This document shows, one piece after another, positions 19,669 to 27,014 of a stretch of DNA of 64,000 nucleotides. Source of the stretch: Enterobacter sp. RHBSTW-00175 (GTDB lineage: Bacteria; Pseudomonadota; Gammaproteobacteria; Enterobacterales; Enterobacteriaceae); contig NZ_CP055930.1 of NCBI RefSeq assembly GCF_013927005.1, positions 4,216,001 to 4,280,000 of the forward strand. Reading direction: 5' to 3'. The position numbers were made by a program, and so were the translations under genes. The notes under the pieces are model-generated. The model saw only the letters and a program-made list of their open reading frames with translations, did no database searches and had not been told where the DNA came from. The first letter of the stretch is position 1; the number at the start of each line of letters is the position of its first letter.

Positions 19669-20027
19669 CAGAGAACTGCCTCGTTTTTCTGAGCAAAGAC
19701 AACTTGCGGCAGTTCACGTAGTTCGCGCTGCGCTTCCAGTGAATGCACATTAGTTGGCGTCTTTGTGTGGCGTTCTTCGAGGCGGTCACACTCCTTTGCC
19801 CAGCTAACGACATCATCACGAAGGGTAGTGTTCTGGTCGGACAGTTCTTTGCGCTGAGCCATCGCTTCGCAAAGTGCTACGCTGGTGATGTCGAGACGGT
19901 TGGCAAGCTCATTCATAAGCTGAGATGATGCAATTGGCAGGAACTTCGCTGCGGTACGTGCCGCGTCAATCAGTTGTTCCCTGGTCATACGTGGTTGTAA
20001 CTCGGTGACGTTCTGTGTGTTCGTCAT
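19668..20027 (-). CDS. Phage early protein with coiled-coil, unknown
   Basis: 119 residues from ATG 20027 (MTNTQNVTELQPRMTREQL) with GGAGAAACTATCC upstream. Helical throughout, with a probable coiled coil at about 55-95 (EAMAQRKELSDQNTTLRDDV, RLEERHTK). Overlaps the ParB-like gene start by 1 bp (ATGA type). Function unknown. Confidence 0.65.
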   Translation of the reverse strand: MTNTQNVTELQPRMTREQLIDAARTAAKFLPIASSQLMNELANRLDITSVALCEAMAQRKELSDQNTTLRDDVVSWAKECDRLEERHTKTPTNVHSLEAQRELRELPQVVFAQKNEAVL

Positions 20028-20085
20028 GGATAGTTTCTCCGTGTTATAAGCGCTCTGCACAGCGCTGAATTAATGACCTTACTAC

Positions 20086-20342
20086 TTAGAAGAGGCCGCC
20101 TTGGTTTTTAGGGGCGGTGCGTTTTCTCCGGGTGACTTCAGCTTTTGAAACCTGTTTGTCTGCCCAGGCTTTCGCATGCCGCATCACATCATCGAAAATC
20201 GCGCCTTTCTTGCTGGCTTGCGACATGCGCTTATATAAATCAAGCGCTTGCCATGCCCCCCCCCCTGAGCCACCGAAGAGGAAAAGCCTTGTTTAATCAG
20301 CTGTTCTCTCACGTTCTTCTCAATAAATTCGAGGTGGTTCAT
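20086..20342 (-). pseudogene. Small phage protein frameshifted at a G10 tract
   Basis: Starts MNHLEFIEKNVREQLIKQGF with GGAGGACTG upstream. At plus-strand C10 (20256-20265) the current frame shifts to HGKRLIYIS and ends at 20184. The alternate frame continues sensibly (AWQALDLYKRMSQASKKGAI, then KAWADKQVSKAEVTRRKR) to a stop at 20086, giving an 84-85 residue protein. G8 or G11 would restore the frame. Could be mutation, phase variation or an assembly error. Confidence 0.7.
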
Positions 20343-20663
20343 CAGTCCTCCAGTGGAAATATCCGCTGAATTTTGGTTGCACGAATCCCTCGCCAGATGG
20401 CGACAAAAAATAAAAGGATTTCGTTTTAGTAAGCACCCAACCAGGGCACTTAGTGAAACGGGCGGCTGCAACCGCCTGTTAGCTTCTCCACAATTGGGAG
20501 CGCGTTCTCCTGAGGTTGATTTAACGACTGAGGCCTCTCAAGGAACGGGCTGAACGCGCTTTCAGTTGTGAAAAGGGGCGGTCGACATTAAGGACATTCA
20601 CAACTGCCGACCGCCAAGACTACACACAGCATTTCATACAGTTACTACGGGTTACCGCGCTGG
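20343..20663. other. Intergenic region with long inverted repeat
   Basis: No gene supported. GGCGGTCG (20577-20584) and CGACCGCC (20608-20615) are complementary across 23 bases, a possible weak terminator or protein site for the leftward transcript. Confidence 0.45.
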
Positions 20664-20876
20664 CTACGCGATAGGGTGAAAATCTTCGAGTGCAACTAAT
20701 CCATAGCCGCCATTTCCATAGCACTCTTTCATACGTCTAATTTCAGCAACATCGGTACTTTCATAACCCATGCGCTCACGTTCATTTTTCAGTGTTTCGA
20801 TAGCTTCACTTTCGCTGTTCGCACAATTGACAGTGCTAACCCAACCATTGCTAAGCTTGATGTCATAAGCGGCCAT
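20664..20876 (-). CDS. Small phage protein, unknown
   Basis: 70 residues (MAAYDIKLSNGWVSTVNCAN) ending ALEDFHPIA, with AAGGAGTAAGC just upstream of the ATG. Looks like a compact alpha/beta domain. I do not recognise a family. It lies in the leftward early block. Confidence 0.6.
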   Translation of the reverse strand: MAAYDIKLSNGWVSTVNCANSESEAIETLKNERERMGYESTDVAEIRRMKECYGNGGYGLVALEDFHPIA

Positions 20877-21207
20877 GCTTACTCCTTAAAACAGCCATCA
20901 TTAGATGTTGTGGCGGTGGTGCCTCCACCTGCCGGTTAAGCCATTACCAGCGACGTCACACTATCAAGAGCGCATTCATTAAAAAGTTGAATGGTTTGGC
21001 TTCGTCACGTGCGCATAGCCGCATTACCACAACTGGGAGCTCACTCCAGTTTGTTTCACACCTGTCATCCACAACTGATGGTTTAAGGAGTGCGCTTTCA
21101 TGTTGTGTGCCTGTCTTTTCACCACTTCAGGCTCAGTGGATCCTGCTATTCCCCAACAACAAGGATTCGGTTAATCTGGATATCCCCAACAATGCAAAGG
21201 AAAATGT
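20877..21207. other. Early leader region with short inverted repeats
   Basis: No gene. Contains AACTGGGAG-CTC-ACTCCAGTT (21033-21053) and the first arm (21173-21194) of a 22-bp sequence that recurs inverted at 21847-21867 before the opposite gene. Confidence 0.5.
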
Positions 21208-21663
21208 ATGAACAAGAATCTATACAGTCTATTTCTTGAGCATCAGGAAAAGATTGCCAGCACCCGTGGAATTAAGATCAGTGGTGTGGTTGACGCGCAT
21301 GAAATCAATAAAGTCGAATCGAGAGCAACATTTTTGACGTTGCTTGATGCCAGGTTATTTGAGCACCGTAAAAAATACGCTACGCCTTTTAATAACCTTT
21401 CGGGAAGGCTCGGGCTTGAACACCTGATATTGATTAAACACCACTGGACGCCAGAACAAATCCGTAAGTTAACATTTACTGATTTACTACTTGCAATTCA
21501 GGATGAGCTTACCTATCAAAATTCAACCGATGATACAAAAGCCTTCCTTGATCACCGCTACTGGGACTCGATGATTAATCACTTTGAAGATTTTATTGAT
21601 GGGGAATGGGATCCTGAACTTGCCGCTCGATATTTAAGGTGGCGTCCAGCGATAGACAACTAA
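21208..21663 (+). CDS. Phage protein of unknown function
   Basis: 151 residues (MNKNLYSLFLEHQEKIASTR), acidic C-terminus ending RYLRWRPAIDN. Contains FNNLSGRLGLEHLILIKHHWTPEQIRKL, a helical region possibly for interaction. AAAGGAAAATGT precedes the ATG. It points rightward within an otherwise leftward block, and its last 71 bp overlap the opposite gene. Somewhat AT-rich. No family recognised. Confidence 0.6.
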   Translation: MNKNLYSLFLEHQEKIASTRGIKISGVVDAHEINKVESRATFLTLLDARLFEHRKKYATPFNNLSGRLGLEHLILIKHHWTPEQIRKLTFTDLLLAIQDELTYQNSTDDTKAFLDHRYWDSMINHFEDFIDGEWDPELAARYLRWRPAIDN

Positions 21664-21820
21664 TCATGTCATCGTACCTGGCTATTAAGGATTGTGATTC
21701 CTGCCGGTATCCCTGCAATTCTGAAAGCTGGTCAATCGCAGCCAGCTTTTTTCTCATCCATTCAATTATCTGCTCGTCTGAACAACCATTTGCGATGATT
21801 GTTGGTTCGCTATTACTCAT
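21593..21820 (-). CDS. Small phage protein, unknown
   Basis: 75 residues from ATG 21820 (MSNSEPTIIANGCSDEQIIE) with GGAGTGAACTTT upstream; a GTG at 21829 is an alternative. Helical (WMRKKLAAIDQLSELQGYRQ). Overlaps tail-to-tail with 21208-21663, so one of the two could be spurious; the good ribosome site favours this one being real. Confidence 0.5.
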   Translation of the reverse strand: MSNSEPTIIANGCSDEQIIEWMRKKLAAIDQLSELQGYRQESQSLIARYDDMISCLSLDATLNIERQVQDPIPHQ

Positions 21821-21986
21821 AAAGTTCACTCCATCTATGAGGTGAACATTGTTGGGGAATCCAGATTGTTAAAGAGCAAGGCGTCCTAATGGCGCTTTTT
21901 TGTTATCTGCGAATCATCCGGTTATTCGTATGCCACCGGCGGCTACTTCGTGGGCGTCCTGCCTGTTCGCTGTTGATGAATGAAAT

Positions 21987-22046
21987 CTAACTTAACTTAG
22001 TTTTAAGGTCAAGGATAAACACCAAACTTTTCTTAGTTTAGTGTTT
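21987..22046. promoter_or_regulatory. Distal repressor-operator-like repeats (downstream of cI)
   Basis: CTAACTTAACTTAG (21987-22000) and a CTTAGTTTAGTG stretch (22032 on) repeat the CTAA/TTAG words found in the cI-cro operators. They lie downstream of the repressor gene, where lambdoid phages carry the left operator. Confidence 0.55.
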
Positions 22047-22062
22047 TGAGGAGGCAGGGAAC

Positions 22063-22689
22063 TTAGATTTCGTACTGAACGCCTTTAACGACGCCAATAA
22101 TAAGGCAGTTACCGTTGATCGGTATGTTGGGGTAGCGAGGATTTAGTGGGACTAAAAATTTCTGCGGGCCATCAATGACAAGTTTTTTAACAGTCGCTTC
22201 GTTAGTGCCATCAATACGCGCAACAACAATCTTCCCATGAAGGGGTTCGACATCTGGATCAACAATAACGGTAGCCCCTTCAGGGATTGTTGGGAGGCCA
22301 TTTGGATTGGTCATTGAATCCCCTTTGACCTCTAAAGCGAACGAGCTATCCCCAATGCGAAGTGATGTCTCAACCCATTTATCGACATCGCTGAACAAAT
22401 CAGCAGTTTTACATTCCGTAAACTGCCCAGCTTGAACCCAGGAGATCACTGGCACACGCCGCATTTTAGTTATGAGGGCACCTTCAAACTCGGTACCGTA
22501 AAGAATGTAATCTATTGATGTATTGAAAAATTTCGCCAGCTTAACCAGCGATTCACCGTTTGGGGTATTCACATCCTTTTCCCAATAACCGACCGCTACG
22601 TCACTAACCCCGCAGAATTTACCCAGTTCTTTTTGAGAGGTTCTTGTAACCCTACGTAGGGCTTTAATGCGCTGACCAACCGTTTCCAT
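22063..22689 (-). CDS. CI-type phage repressor (S24 peptidase fold)
   Basis: 208 residues. Helix-turn-helix at about 5-60 (QKELGKFCGVSDVAVGYWEK). C-terminal LexA/CI autoprotease domain with cleavage site A87-G88 (VQAGQF), nucleophile S125 (GDSMTNP) and general-base lysine K168 or K169 (ATVKKL). It keeps the prophage silent and should be inactivated by RecA during SOS. Divergent from cro, with palindromic operators between them. Confidence 0.92.
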   Translation of the reverse strand: METVGQRIKALRRVTRTSQKELGKFCGVSDVAVGYWEKDVNTPNGESLVKLAKFFNTSIDYILYGTEFEGALITKMRRVPVISWVQAGQFTECKTADLFSDVDKWVETSLRIGDSSFALEVKGDSMTNPNGLPTIPEGATVIVDPDVEPLHGKIVVARIDGTNEATVKKLVIDGPQKFLVPLNPRYPNIPINGNCLIIGVVKGVQYEI

Positions 22690-22711
22690 GAAAGCACCAA
22701 ATTTAAAAAAG

Positions 22712-22775
22712 ACTAAGTAATCTTAGTTTTTATTGACCAAAGTTAGATTGGTTATTAATATCTAACCTAACTTAG
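22712..22775. promoter_or_regulatory. Immunity operators between cI and cro
   Basis: ACTAAGTAATCTTAGT (22712-22727) is a perfect 16-bp palindrome. GTTAGAT(N11)ATCTAAC (22742-22766) and CTAACCTAACTTAG (22762-22775) are related CTAA/TTAG words. They overlap the expected divergent promoters. Confidence 0.75.
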
Positions 22776-22788
22776 CTAAGGAGGCTTC

Positions 22789-23004
22789 ATGACAACCGAC
22801 GAGATTGAACAACATTTCGGCAGCACTGAAAAAGTTGCCGAATTTTTTGGCATCACCAGCGAGGCCGTTTACCAGTGGCGTAACCGCCCAGGACGCTTAA
22901 TACCAAAAGGACGAGCTGCTGAAGCTGCATATCGAACCGCTGGTGAACTGGAATTCAACCCAGAACGTTATGGCAAGAATACATCACCAAACGATCAGAA
23001 ATAA
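22789..23004 (+). CDS. Cro-like repressor
   Basis: 71 residues with a helix-turn-helix at about 12-35 (STEKVAEFFGITSEAVYQWR), the YdaS/Cro-type design where the recognition helix follows GITSEAVYQW. AAGGAGGCTTC precedes the ATG. First gene of the rightward early transcript; should antagonise CI on the shared operators. Confidence 0.85.
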   Translation: MTTDEIEQHFGSTEKVAEFFGITSEAVYQWRNRPGRLIPKGRAAEAAYRTAGELEFNPERYGKNTSPNDQK

Positions 23005-23026
23005 CCACAGAGATAAGGGGTTAACC

Positions 23027-23581
23027 GTGGGTATAAAACCTGAATGGAAAGTTGAAAAGCAGCCAGCCTGGCTGGTGTCTGCAATCAGAAAGACGATCGC
23101 CGCTTTGCCTGGTGGGTACGCGGAAGCAGCGGAGATTCTGGATGAAACCCAGAACTCTCTTTTTAACCGTCTACGTGCTGGTGGTGATCAGATTTTCCCA
23201 ATGGGCTGGGCGATGGTGTTACAGAGCGCAGCTGGCGTGAGTTATATCGCAGACGCGTTCTCTCGTGAAACCGATAACGGAACTCATGTTCCTGGTGCTG
23301 TGCCAGATGACGAGAACGAAGAGATTGGACTGAGGCTGGCTGAGTTGGTCGGTCGTCTTGGTGATCTTGTTAACGCATACCGCCATTACATCGAAGACGG
23401 CGTGGTTGACAGGGGTGAGTGGCAGAGCCTTAACGATATCGCATATCAATTCAGGGTCACTCTGATGACGTTCCTGAATCTGATTTCCCGTGTTTATTGT
23501 CTGCCAGAAATGAGTGAGGCCCGCGAGTGTGCAGCTCCGGGCCCCTTGGCGTGTCGATTCAGTGGAGAAACTAACGCATGA
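23027..23581 (+). CDS. CII-like / YmfL-type phage regulatory protein
   Basis: 184 residues from GTG 23027, preceded by AAGGGG; upstream in-frame ATG 22943 would overlap cro. The N-terminal half (PGGYAEAAEILDETQNSLFNRL) is a helix-turn-helix like that in YmfL/CII-like phage activators; the rest is helical. Position directly after cro fits a CII role. It ends overlapping the next gene start. Confidence 0.75.
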   Translation: MGIKPEWKVEKQPAWLVSAIRKTIAALPGGYAEAAEILDETQNSLFNRLRAGGDQIFPMGWAMVLQSAAGVSYIADAFSRETDNGTHVPGAVPDDENEEIGLRLAELVGRLGDLVNAYRHYIEDGVVDRGEWQSLNDIAYQFRVTLMTFLNLISRVYCLPEMSEARECAAPGPLACRFSGETNA

Positions 23582-23904
23582 ACAGTGTAACGGTAAACAA
23601 CCGTCTTCCGCAACTACGGGGAATTCCCGTATATGGAACCTCGTCGTTTCGGTATGAGCGCATGGTATCAGGCCGCTGGGTTCCATGTAACCACAGAAGG
23701 GCCATGGCGATTGTGGGTGTCTGGCGTCGTAAGGGGGAATCTTTATGCGAGAACTTAACCGGCGGTTCAAAGACCACAGAGGCATCCCAGTCCACGTCAT
23801 CAGATGGGAGCCCGAGACTCGACGCGTTATATACCTTCGCGAAGGGTACGATCATGAGTGCTTCAGCCCTCTTGAACAATTCCAGCGTAAGTTTACAGAG
23901 TTAA
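23578..23904 (+). CDS. Hypothetical phage protein overlapping DUF4222 gene
   Basis: 108 residues starting with an ATGA overlap onto the previous stop (MNSVTVNNRLPQLRGIPVYG). The first half looks conserved in composition (RYERMVSGRWVPCNHRRAMAIVGVWRRKGESL). The second half overlaps the DUF4222 gene in another frame and becomes Ser-rich, so the true 3' extent is uncertain. No function known. Confidence 0.5.
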   Translation: MNSVTVNNRLPQLRGIPVYGTSSFRYERMVSGRWVPCNHRRAMAIVGVWRRKGESLCENLTGGSKTTEASQSTSSDGSPRLDALYTFAKGTIMSASALLNNSSVSLQS

Positions 23905-23951
23905 AGGATTGCCATGAGCCTATTAATGCCATCCCGGCCGATAGTGATTAA
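23745..23951 (+). CDS. DUF4222 domain phage protein
   Basis: 68 residues with the DUF4222 pattern: RFKDHRGIPVHVIRWE, RRVIYLREGYDHECFSPLEQFQRKF. A compact beta-rich domain common in lambdoid early regions; function unknown. Its end overlaps the start of the replication gene by 38 bp. Confidence 0.7.
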   Translation: MRELNRRFKDHRGIPVHVIRWEPETRRVIYLREGYDHECFSPLEQFQRKFTELKDCHEPINAIPADSD

Positions 23952-24855
23952 CCCTGACCTTGCATTCAGCATTGGCCTGAACGAAGCCATTGCATTGCAG
24001 CAGGTTAACTACTGGCTGAAAGAAACCACCTCCGGTCTGGAGCGTGACGGCGTGCGCTGGATTTACAACACCAATGAGCAATGGCTGGAGCAGTTCCCGT
24101 TCTGGTCGGAGTCGACTTTGAAGCGCACGTTCACCCGCCTGAAGACACTTGGCGTGCTCAAAATTGAGCAGCTGAATAAGTCTCAGCGCGACATGACGAA
24201 CTACTACACGATCAACTATGAGAGCGAGCTTTTAGATGAGGTCAAAGTGACCAAATCGAAGAGTTCAAAATGCACTCTTCCATCAGGTCAAAATGAACCG
24301 ATGGAAGAGGTCAAAGTGGAACGCTCCAGCAGGTCAAAACGAACCGCTCTCATCAGGTCAAATTGCACTGATGTTCTTACAGAGAATACAACAGAGAATA
24401 CTACAGAGAATAAAACCCCTTCTTGTCCGGTTGCGGCGCAACCAGACGATGCCGATCCTGCAATGCGTGTTCTGGCTCATTTCAATCAGGTCACCGGTTC
24501 TGATTACGGGAAGGGGGGGCGCAACAAAACCGTTTTGGGATACATCAGGGGAAGACTTTCCGAGGACTACAGCGCTGAAGACCTGATTCTGGTGGTGGAT
24601 TACCTCACAGCAAAATGGGCTGACGATCCGAAAATGGATGATTACCTTCGCCCGAGCACTCTCTTTGGGCCAGAAAACTGCGTTGAGTATTTCGACAAGG
24701 CTCAGAAATGGCAAAAGCGCGGTAGGCCTGCTTGTGTCAAAGGGCGATGGCAAATTGGCGGTAGCTCAGACCAAAACTTTAAGGCCTCCTTCGAAAACGT
24801 TGATTACAGCGTTCCAGCCAACTCAGGTTTTCGTGTATCCGGAGGCCCTCAATGA
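23914..24855 (+). CDS. Phage replication initiator (O-like, conserved C-terminal domain)
   Basis: 313 residues. The N-terminal winged-helix region (AIALQQVNYWLKETTSG, FWSESTLKRTFTRLKTLGVL) should bind the origin. A low-complexity linker (about 105-175) is encoded by the iterons. The C-terminal domain from about 185 (VLAHFNQVTGSDYGKGGRNK, YLRPSTLFGPENCVEYFDKA) is the phage replisome-organiser C-terminal domain. No helicase gene follows, so it presumably recruits the host helicase. Overlaps the methylase gene by 4 bp. Confidence 0.85.
   Translation: MSLLMPSRPIVINPDLAFSIGLNEAIALQQVNYWLKETTSGLERDGVRWIYNTNEQWLEQFPFWSESTLKRTFTRLKTLGVLKIEQLNKSQRDMTNYYTINYESELLDEVKVTKSKSSKCTLPSGQNEPMEEVKVERSSRSKRTALIRSNCTDVLTENTTENTTENKTPSCPVAAQPDDADPAMRVLAHFNQVTGSDYGKGGRNKTVLGYIRGRLSEDYSAEDLILVVDYLTAKWADDPKMDDYLRPSTLFGPENCVEYFDKAQKWQKRGRPACVKGRWQIGGSSDQNFKASFENVDYSVPANSGFRVSGGPQ
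24239..24410 (+). other. Putative replication origin inside the initiator gene
   Basis: Six copies of AGGTCAAAnTG (one each with AGTTC or CG variants) start at 24239, 24272, 24295, 24308, 24331 and 24355. They are followed by three AT-rich ACAGAGAATA repeats (24379-24410), a likely unwinding element. The layout resembles the lambda origin within gene O. Confidence 0.75.
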
Positions 24856-25520
24856 GCTTTGAAAAATACTCACTGATTTACGCCGATCCTGCCTGGGAAT
24901 ACGGGAACACCGTCAGCAACGGCGCAGCTACCAACCACTACGGCACGATGAAACTCATCGACATGAAGCGCCTGCCTGTATGGGACCTGGCCGCTGATGA
25001 TGCCGTTCTGGCCATGTGGTTCACCGGTACGCATACCCGCGAAGCCATCGAACTGGCAGAAGCCTGGGGCTTTAAGGTTCGAACCATGAAGGGCTTTACC
25101 TGGGTGAAGTTAAACCAGCTTGCAGAGCAACACATCAACAAAGCGCTTCAGGCTGGTGGAGTGGAGGACTTTTACGACTTCCTCGACTTGCTGAACGCGC
25201 AGACACGCATGAATGGCGGTAACTACACCCGTGCCAATACCGAAGACATGTTGATCGCCACCAGAGGTAACGGCCTTGAGCGCAAGAACGCCAGTGTGAA
25301 ACAGGTTATCTACAGCCCACTTGGTGAACATAGCGAGAAGCCAGCAGAGGCCCGTTACCGTCTCGAAAAACTCTACGGTGACGTTCCGCGCATCGAACTC
25401 TTCAGCCGTTGCGCCGCGCCTGGCTGGGACCACTGGGGAAATCAGGCCGACTCTGCTGCTGTTGAAATGATCCCCGGCACTGTGATGCCGGTGATTAAAC
25501 CGCAGGAGCGTGCCGCATGA
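24852..25520 (+). CDS. MT-A70 family DNA N6-adenine methyltransferase
   Basis: 222 residues. The catalytic (D/N)PPW-type motif appears as DPAW at residues 12-15 (YADPAWEYG), an Ala replacing the second Pro. Other family marks: TMKGFTWVKLN and MLIATRGNG, then HSEKPAEARYRLEKL and PGWDHWGNQ. Probably methylates phage DNA at a short adenine site, giving protection or regulating expression. No restriction enzyme is adjacent. Coupled (ATGA) to the initiator gene. Confidence 0.88.
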   Translation: MSFEKYSLIYADPAWEYGNTVSNGAATNHYGTMKLIDMKRLPVWDLAADDAVLAMWFTGTHTREAIELAEAWGFKVRTMKGFTWVKLNQLAEQHINKALQAGGVEDFYDFLDLLNAQTRMNGGNYTRANTEDMLIATRGNGLERKNASVKQVIYSPLGEHSEKPAEARYRLEKLYGDVPRIELFSRCAAPGWDHWGNQADSAAVEMIPGTVMPVIKPQERAA

Positions 25521-25735
25521 ACCAGGAAACGGAGAACGCAATTCAGGCCGAGGCCAAGCGCTGTAGTGATGCAATTAAATCGGCCATGAAGGTTAAGCCA
25601 AAGCCTAAATTCGACAGCGTGAGCAAGCCATTGCTGAGCAAGCACTATGCAAAGGTGAAGCCTCTTGGCGTGTCGTTCGTGAAGTTTGTCAGTGTCATTG
25701 GCCGCCTGAACGGGCGATATGGAGTGGAGTCATGA
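25517..25735 (+). CDS. Small phage protein before RusA
   Basis: 72 residues (MNQETENAIQAEAKRCSDAI), basic, with KVKPKPKF in the middle. Start and stop overlap both neighbours by 4 bp (ATGA), so it is in a coupled operon of DNA metabolism genes. No family recognised. Confidence 0.65.
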   Translation: MNQETENAIQAEAKRCSDAIKSAMKVKPKPKFDSVSKPLLSKHYAKVKPLGVSFVKFVSVIGRLNGRYGVES

Positions 25736-26142
25736 TGAAACTGGTTCTCCCGTTCCCACCGAGCGTAAACACATACTGGCGCTCTCCGAATAGCGGCCCA
25801 CTCAAAGGTCAACATCTCATCAGCGCAAAGGGAAGGGCATTCCAGAGCGCTGCTTGCGCTGCGATTATTGAACAATTGCGCCGCCTGCCCAAACCATCTT
25901 CATCACCAGCAGCGGTTGAGATTGTTCTCTATCCACCAGATGCCCGCCGCCGTGATATCGACAATTACAACAAGGCGCTTTTTGATGCACTGACACATGC
26001 TGGTATCTGGGAGGATGACAGTCAGGTTAAACGAATGCTGGTGGAGTGGGCATCGCAGGTGCCTGGTGGGAGGGTTGAAATAACGATCACCAGCTATGTC
26101 GAAAATGGTAGGCAAAATAGCAATGCATTGGTGCGCGAATGA
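25732..26142 (+). CDS. rusA: RusA-type Holliday junction resolvase
   Basis: 136 residues. RusA signature: LPFPPSVNTYWR at the N-terminus, then catalytic aspartates in PPDARRRDIDNYNKALFDAL and AGIWEDDSQV. The enzyme cuts Holliday junctions as a dimer and resolves phage recombination or replication intermediates. Start ATG 25732 overlaps the previous stop; ATG 25735 is equally possible. Confidence 0.92.
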   Translation: MMKLVLPFPPSVNTYWRSPNSGPLKGQHLISAKGRAFQSAACAAIIEQLRRLPKPSSSPAAVEIVLYPPDARRRDIDNYNKALFDALTHAGIWEDDSQVKRMLVEWASQVPGGRVEITITSYVENGRQNSNALVRE

Positions 26143-26212
26143 GTGTTAGATTAAAAAGTGTCAGCGAAGCGGGAGTGCAGACCCGCTCGCACTACAACAA
26201 GTGGAGAAACAC

Positions 26213-27007
26213 ATGAATCAGTTATTCGTAATTGATGGCGTTTCCGTACGCCGTGATTTTGATGGTCGTTACTGCCTGAATGATTTGCATCGTGCGGCGG
26301 GGGGTGAAAAACGTCACCAGCCTTCCAACTGGTCCTGTCTTACCCAAACGCAAGAACTCATAGCTGAAATTTCGAGCGCTCCCGGAATTACAGGAGCGGC
26401 CCCGTTGGTCACCCTTACTGGTGGCGTTAATCAGGGGACATTCGTTTGCAAGGAGTTGGTTTATTCCTATGCGATGTGGATCAGCCCGAAATTTAACCTC
26501 AAAGTCATCAGAACGTTCGATGCCGTACAGAACCCTGCACTCAATGCGCCGACATCCGACAAAATTCAGGCTGGCGTGATCCTGCTTGAATCGGCGGCGA
26601 AAATGCTGAACCTCTCAAACTCTTCAAGACTCGGTGCTTATCAAAAACTCCAGCAGGTAGCTGGTCTTCCAGATCTGATGCCGCATTACGCGATCGATGC
26701 ACCTGCCGGTGCGCAGGATGGGTCAAGCCGTCCGACCCAATCACTCAGCGCATTGCTTAAAGCAAAAAACATCCGCATCACTGCCAATCAGGTTTATCAC
26801 ATGATGTCCCGCTTTGGGATTGTGGAACAAAAAGAGCGAAACAGTCGTTCTGGTGTGAACGGTGTTAAAAAGTTCTGGTCACTTACTGCTAAAGGCTGCA
26901 TGTACGGCAAGAACATCACCAGTCCTGCAAACCCACGAGAAACTCAGCCTCATTTTTTTGAGTCGAAGTTTGCGGAGCTTCTTAAAATAATTGACATCGT
27001 AGCCTGA
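26213..27007 (+). CDS. KilA-N domain protein
   Basis: 264 residues from ATG 26213 (AAGTGGAGAAAC upstream; a start at 26201 is possible). KilA-N DNA-binding domain at about 5-105: GRYCLNDLHRAAGGEKRHQPSNW and GTFVCKELVYSYAMWISPKFNLKVIRTFD. The C-terminal part (RITANQVYHMMSRFGIVEQK) is a second winged-helix-like domain. A phage antirepressor or transcription-type protein; exact role not established. Confidence 0.8.
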   Translation: MNQLFVIDGVSVRRDFDGRYCLNDLHRAAGGEKRHQPSNWSCLTQTQELIAEISSAPGITGAAPLVTLTGGVNQGTFVCKELVYSYAMWISPKFNLKVIRTFDAVQNPALNAPTSDKIQAGVILLESAAKMLNLSNSSRLGAYQKLQQVAGLPDLMPHYAIDAPAGAQDGSSRPTQSLSALLKAKNIRITANQVYHMMSRFGIVEQKERNSRSGVNGVKKFWSLTAKGCMYGKNITSPANPRETQPHFFESKFAELLKIIDIVA

Positions 27008-27014
27008 GGTAACA

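Noticed and set aside
24239..24410. CRISPR array in the repeated region
   Set aside because: Repeats are only 10-11 bp with irregular spacing and lie inside a coding frame; no array occurs elsewhere in the window.
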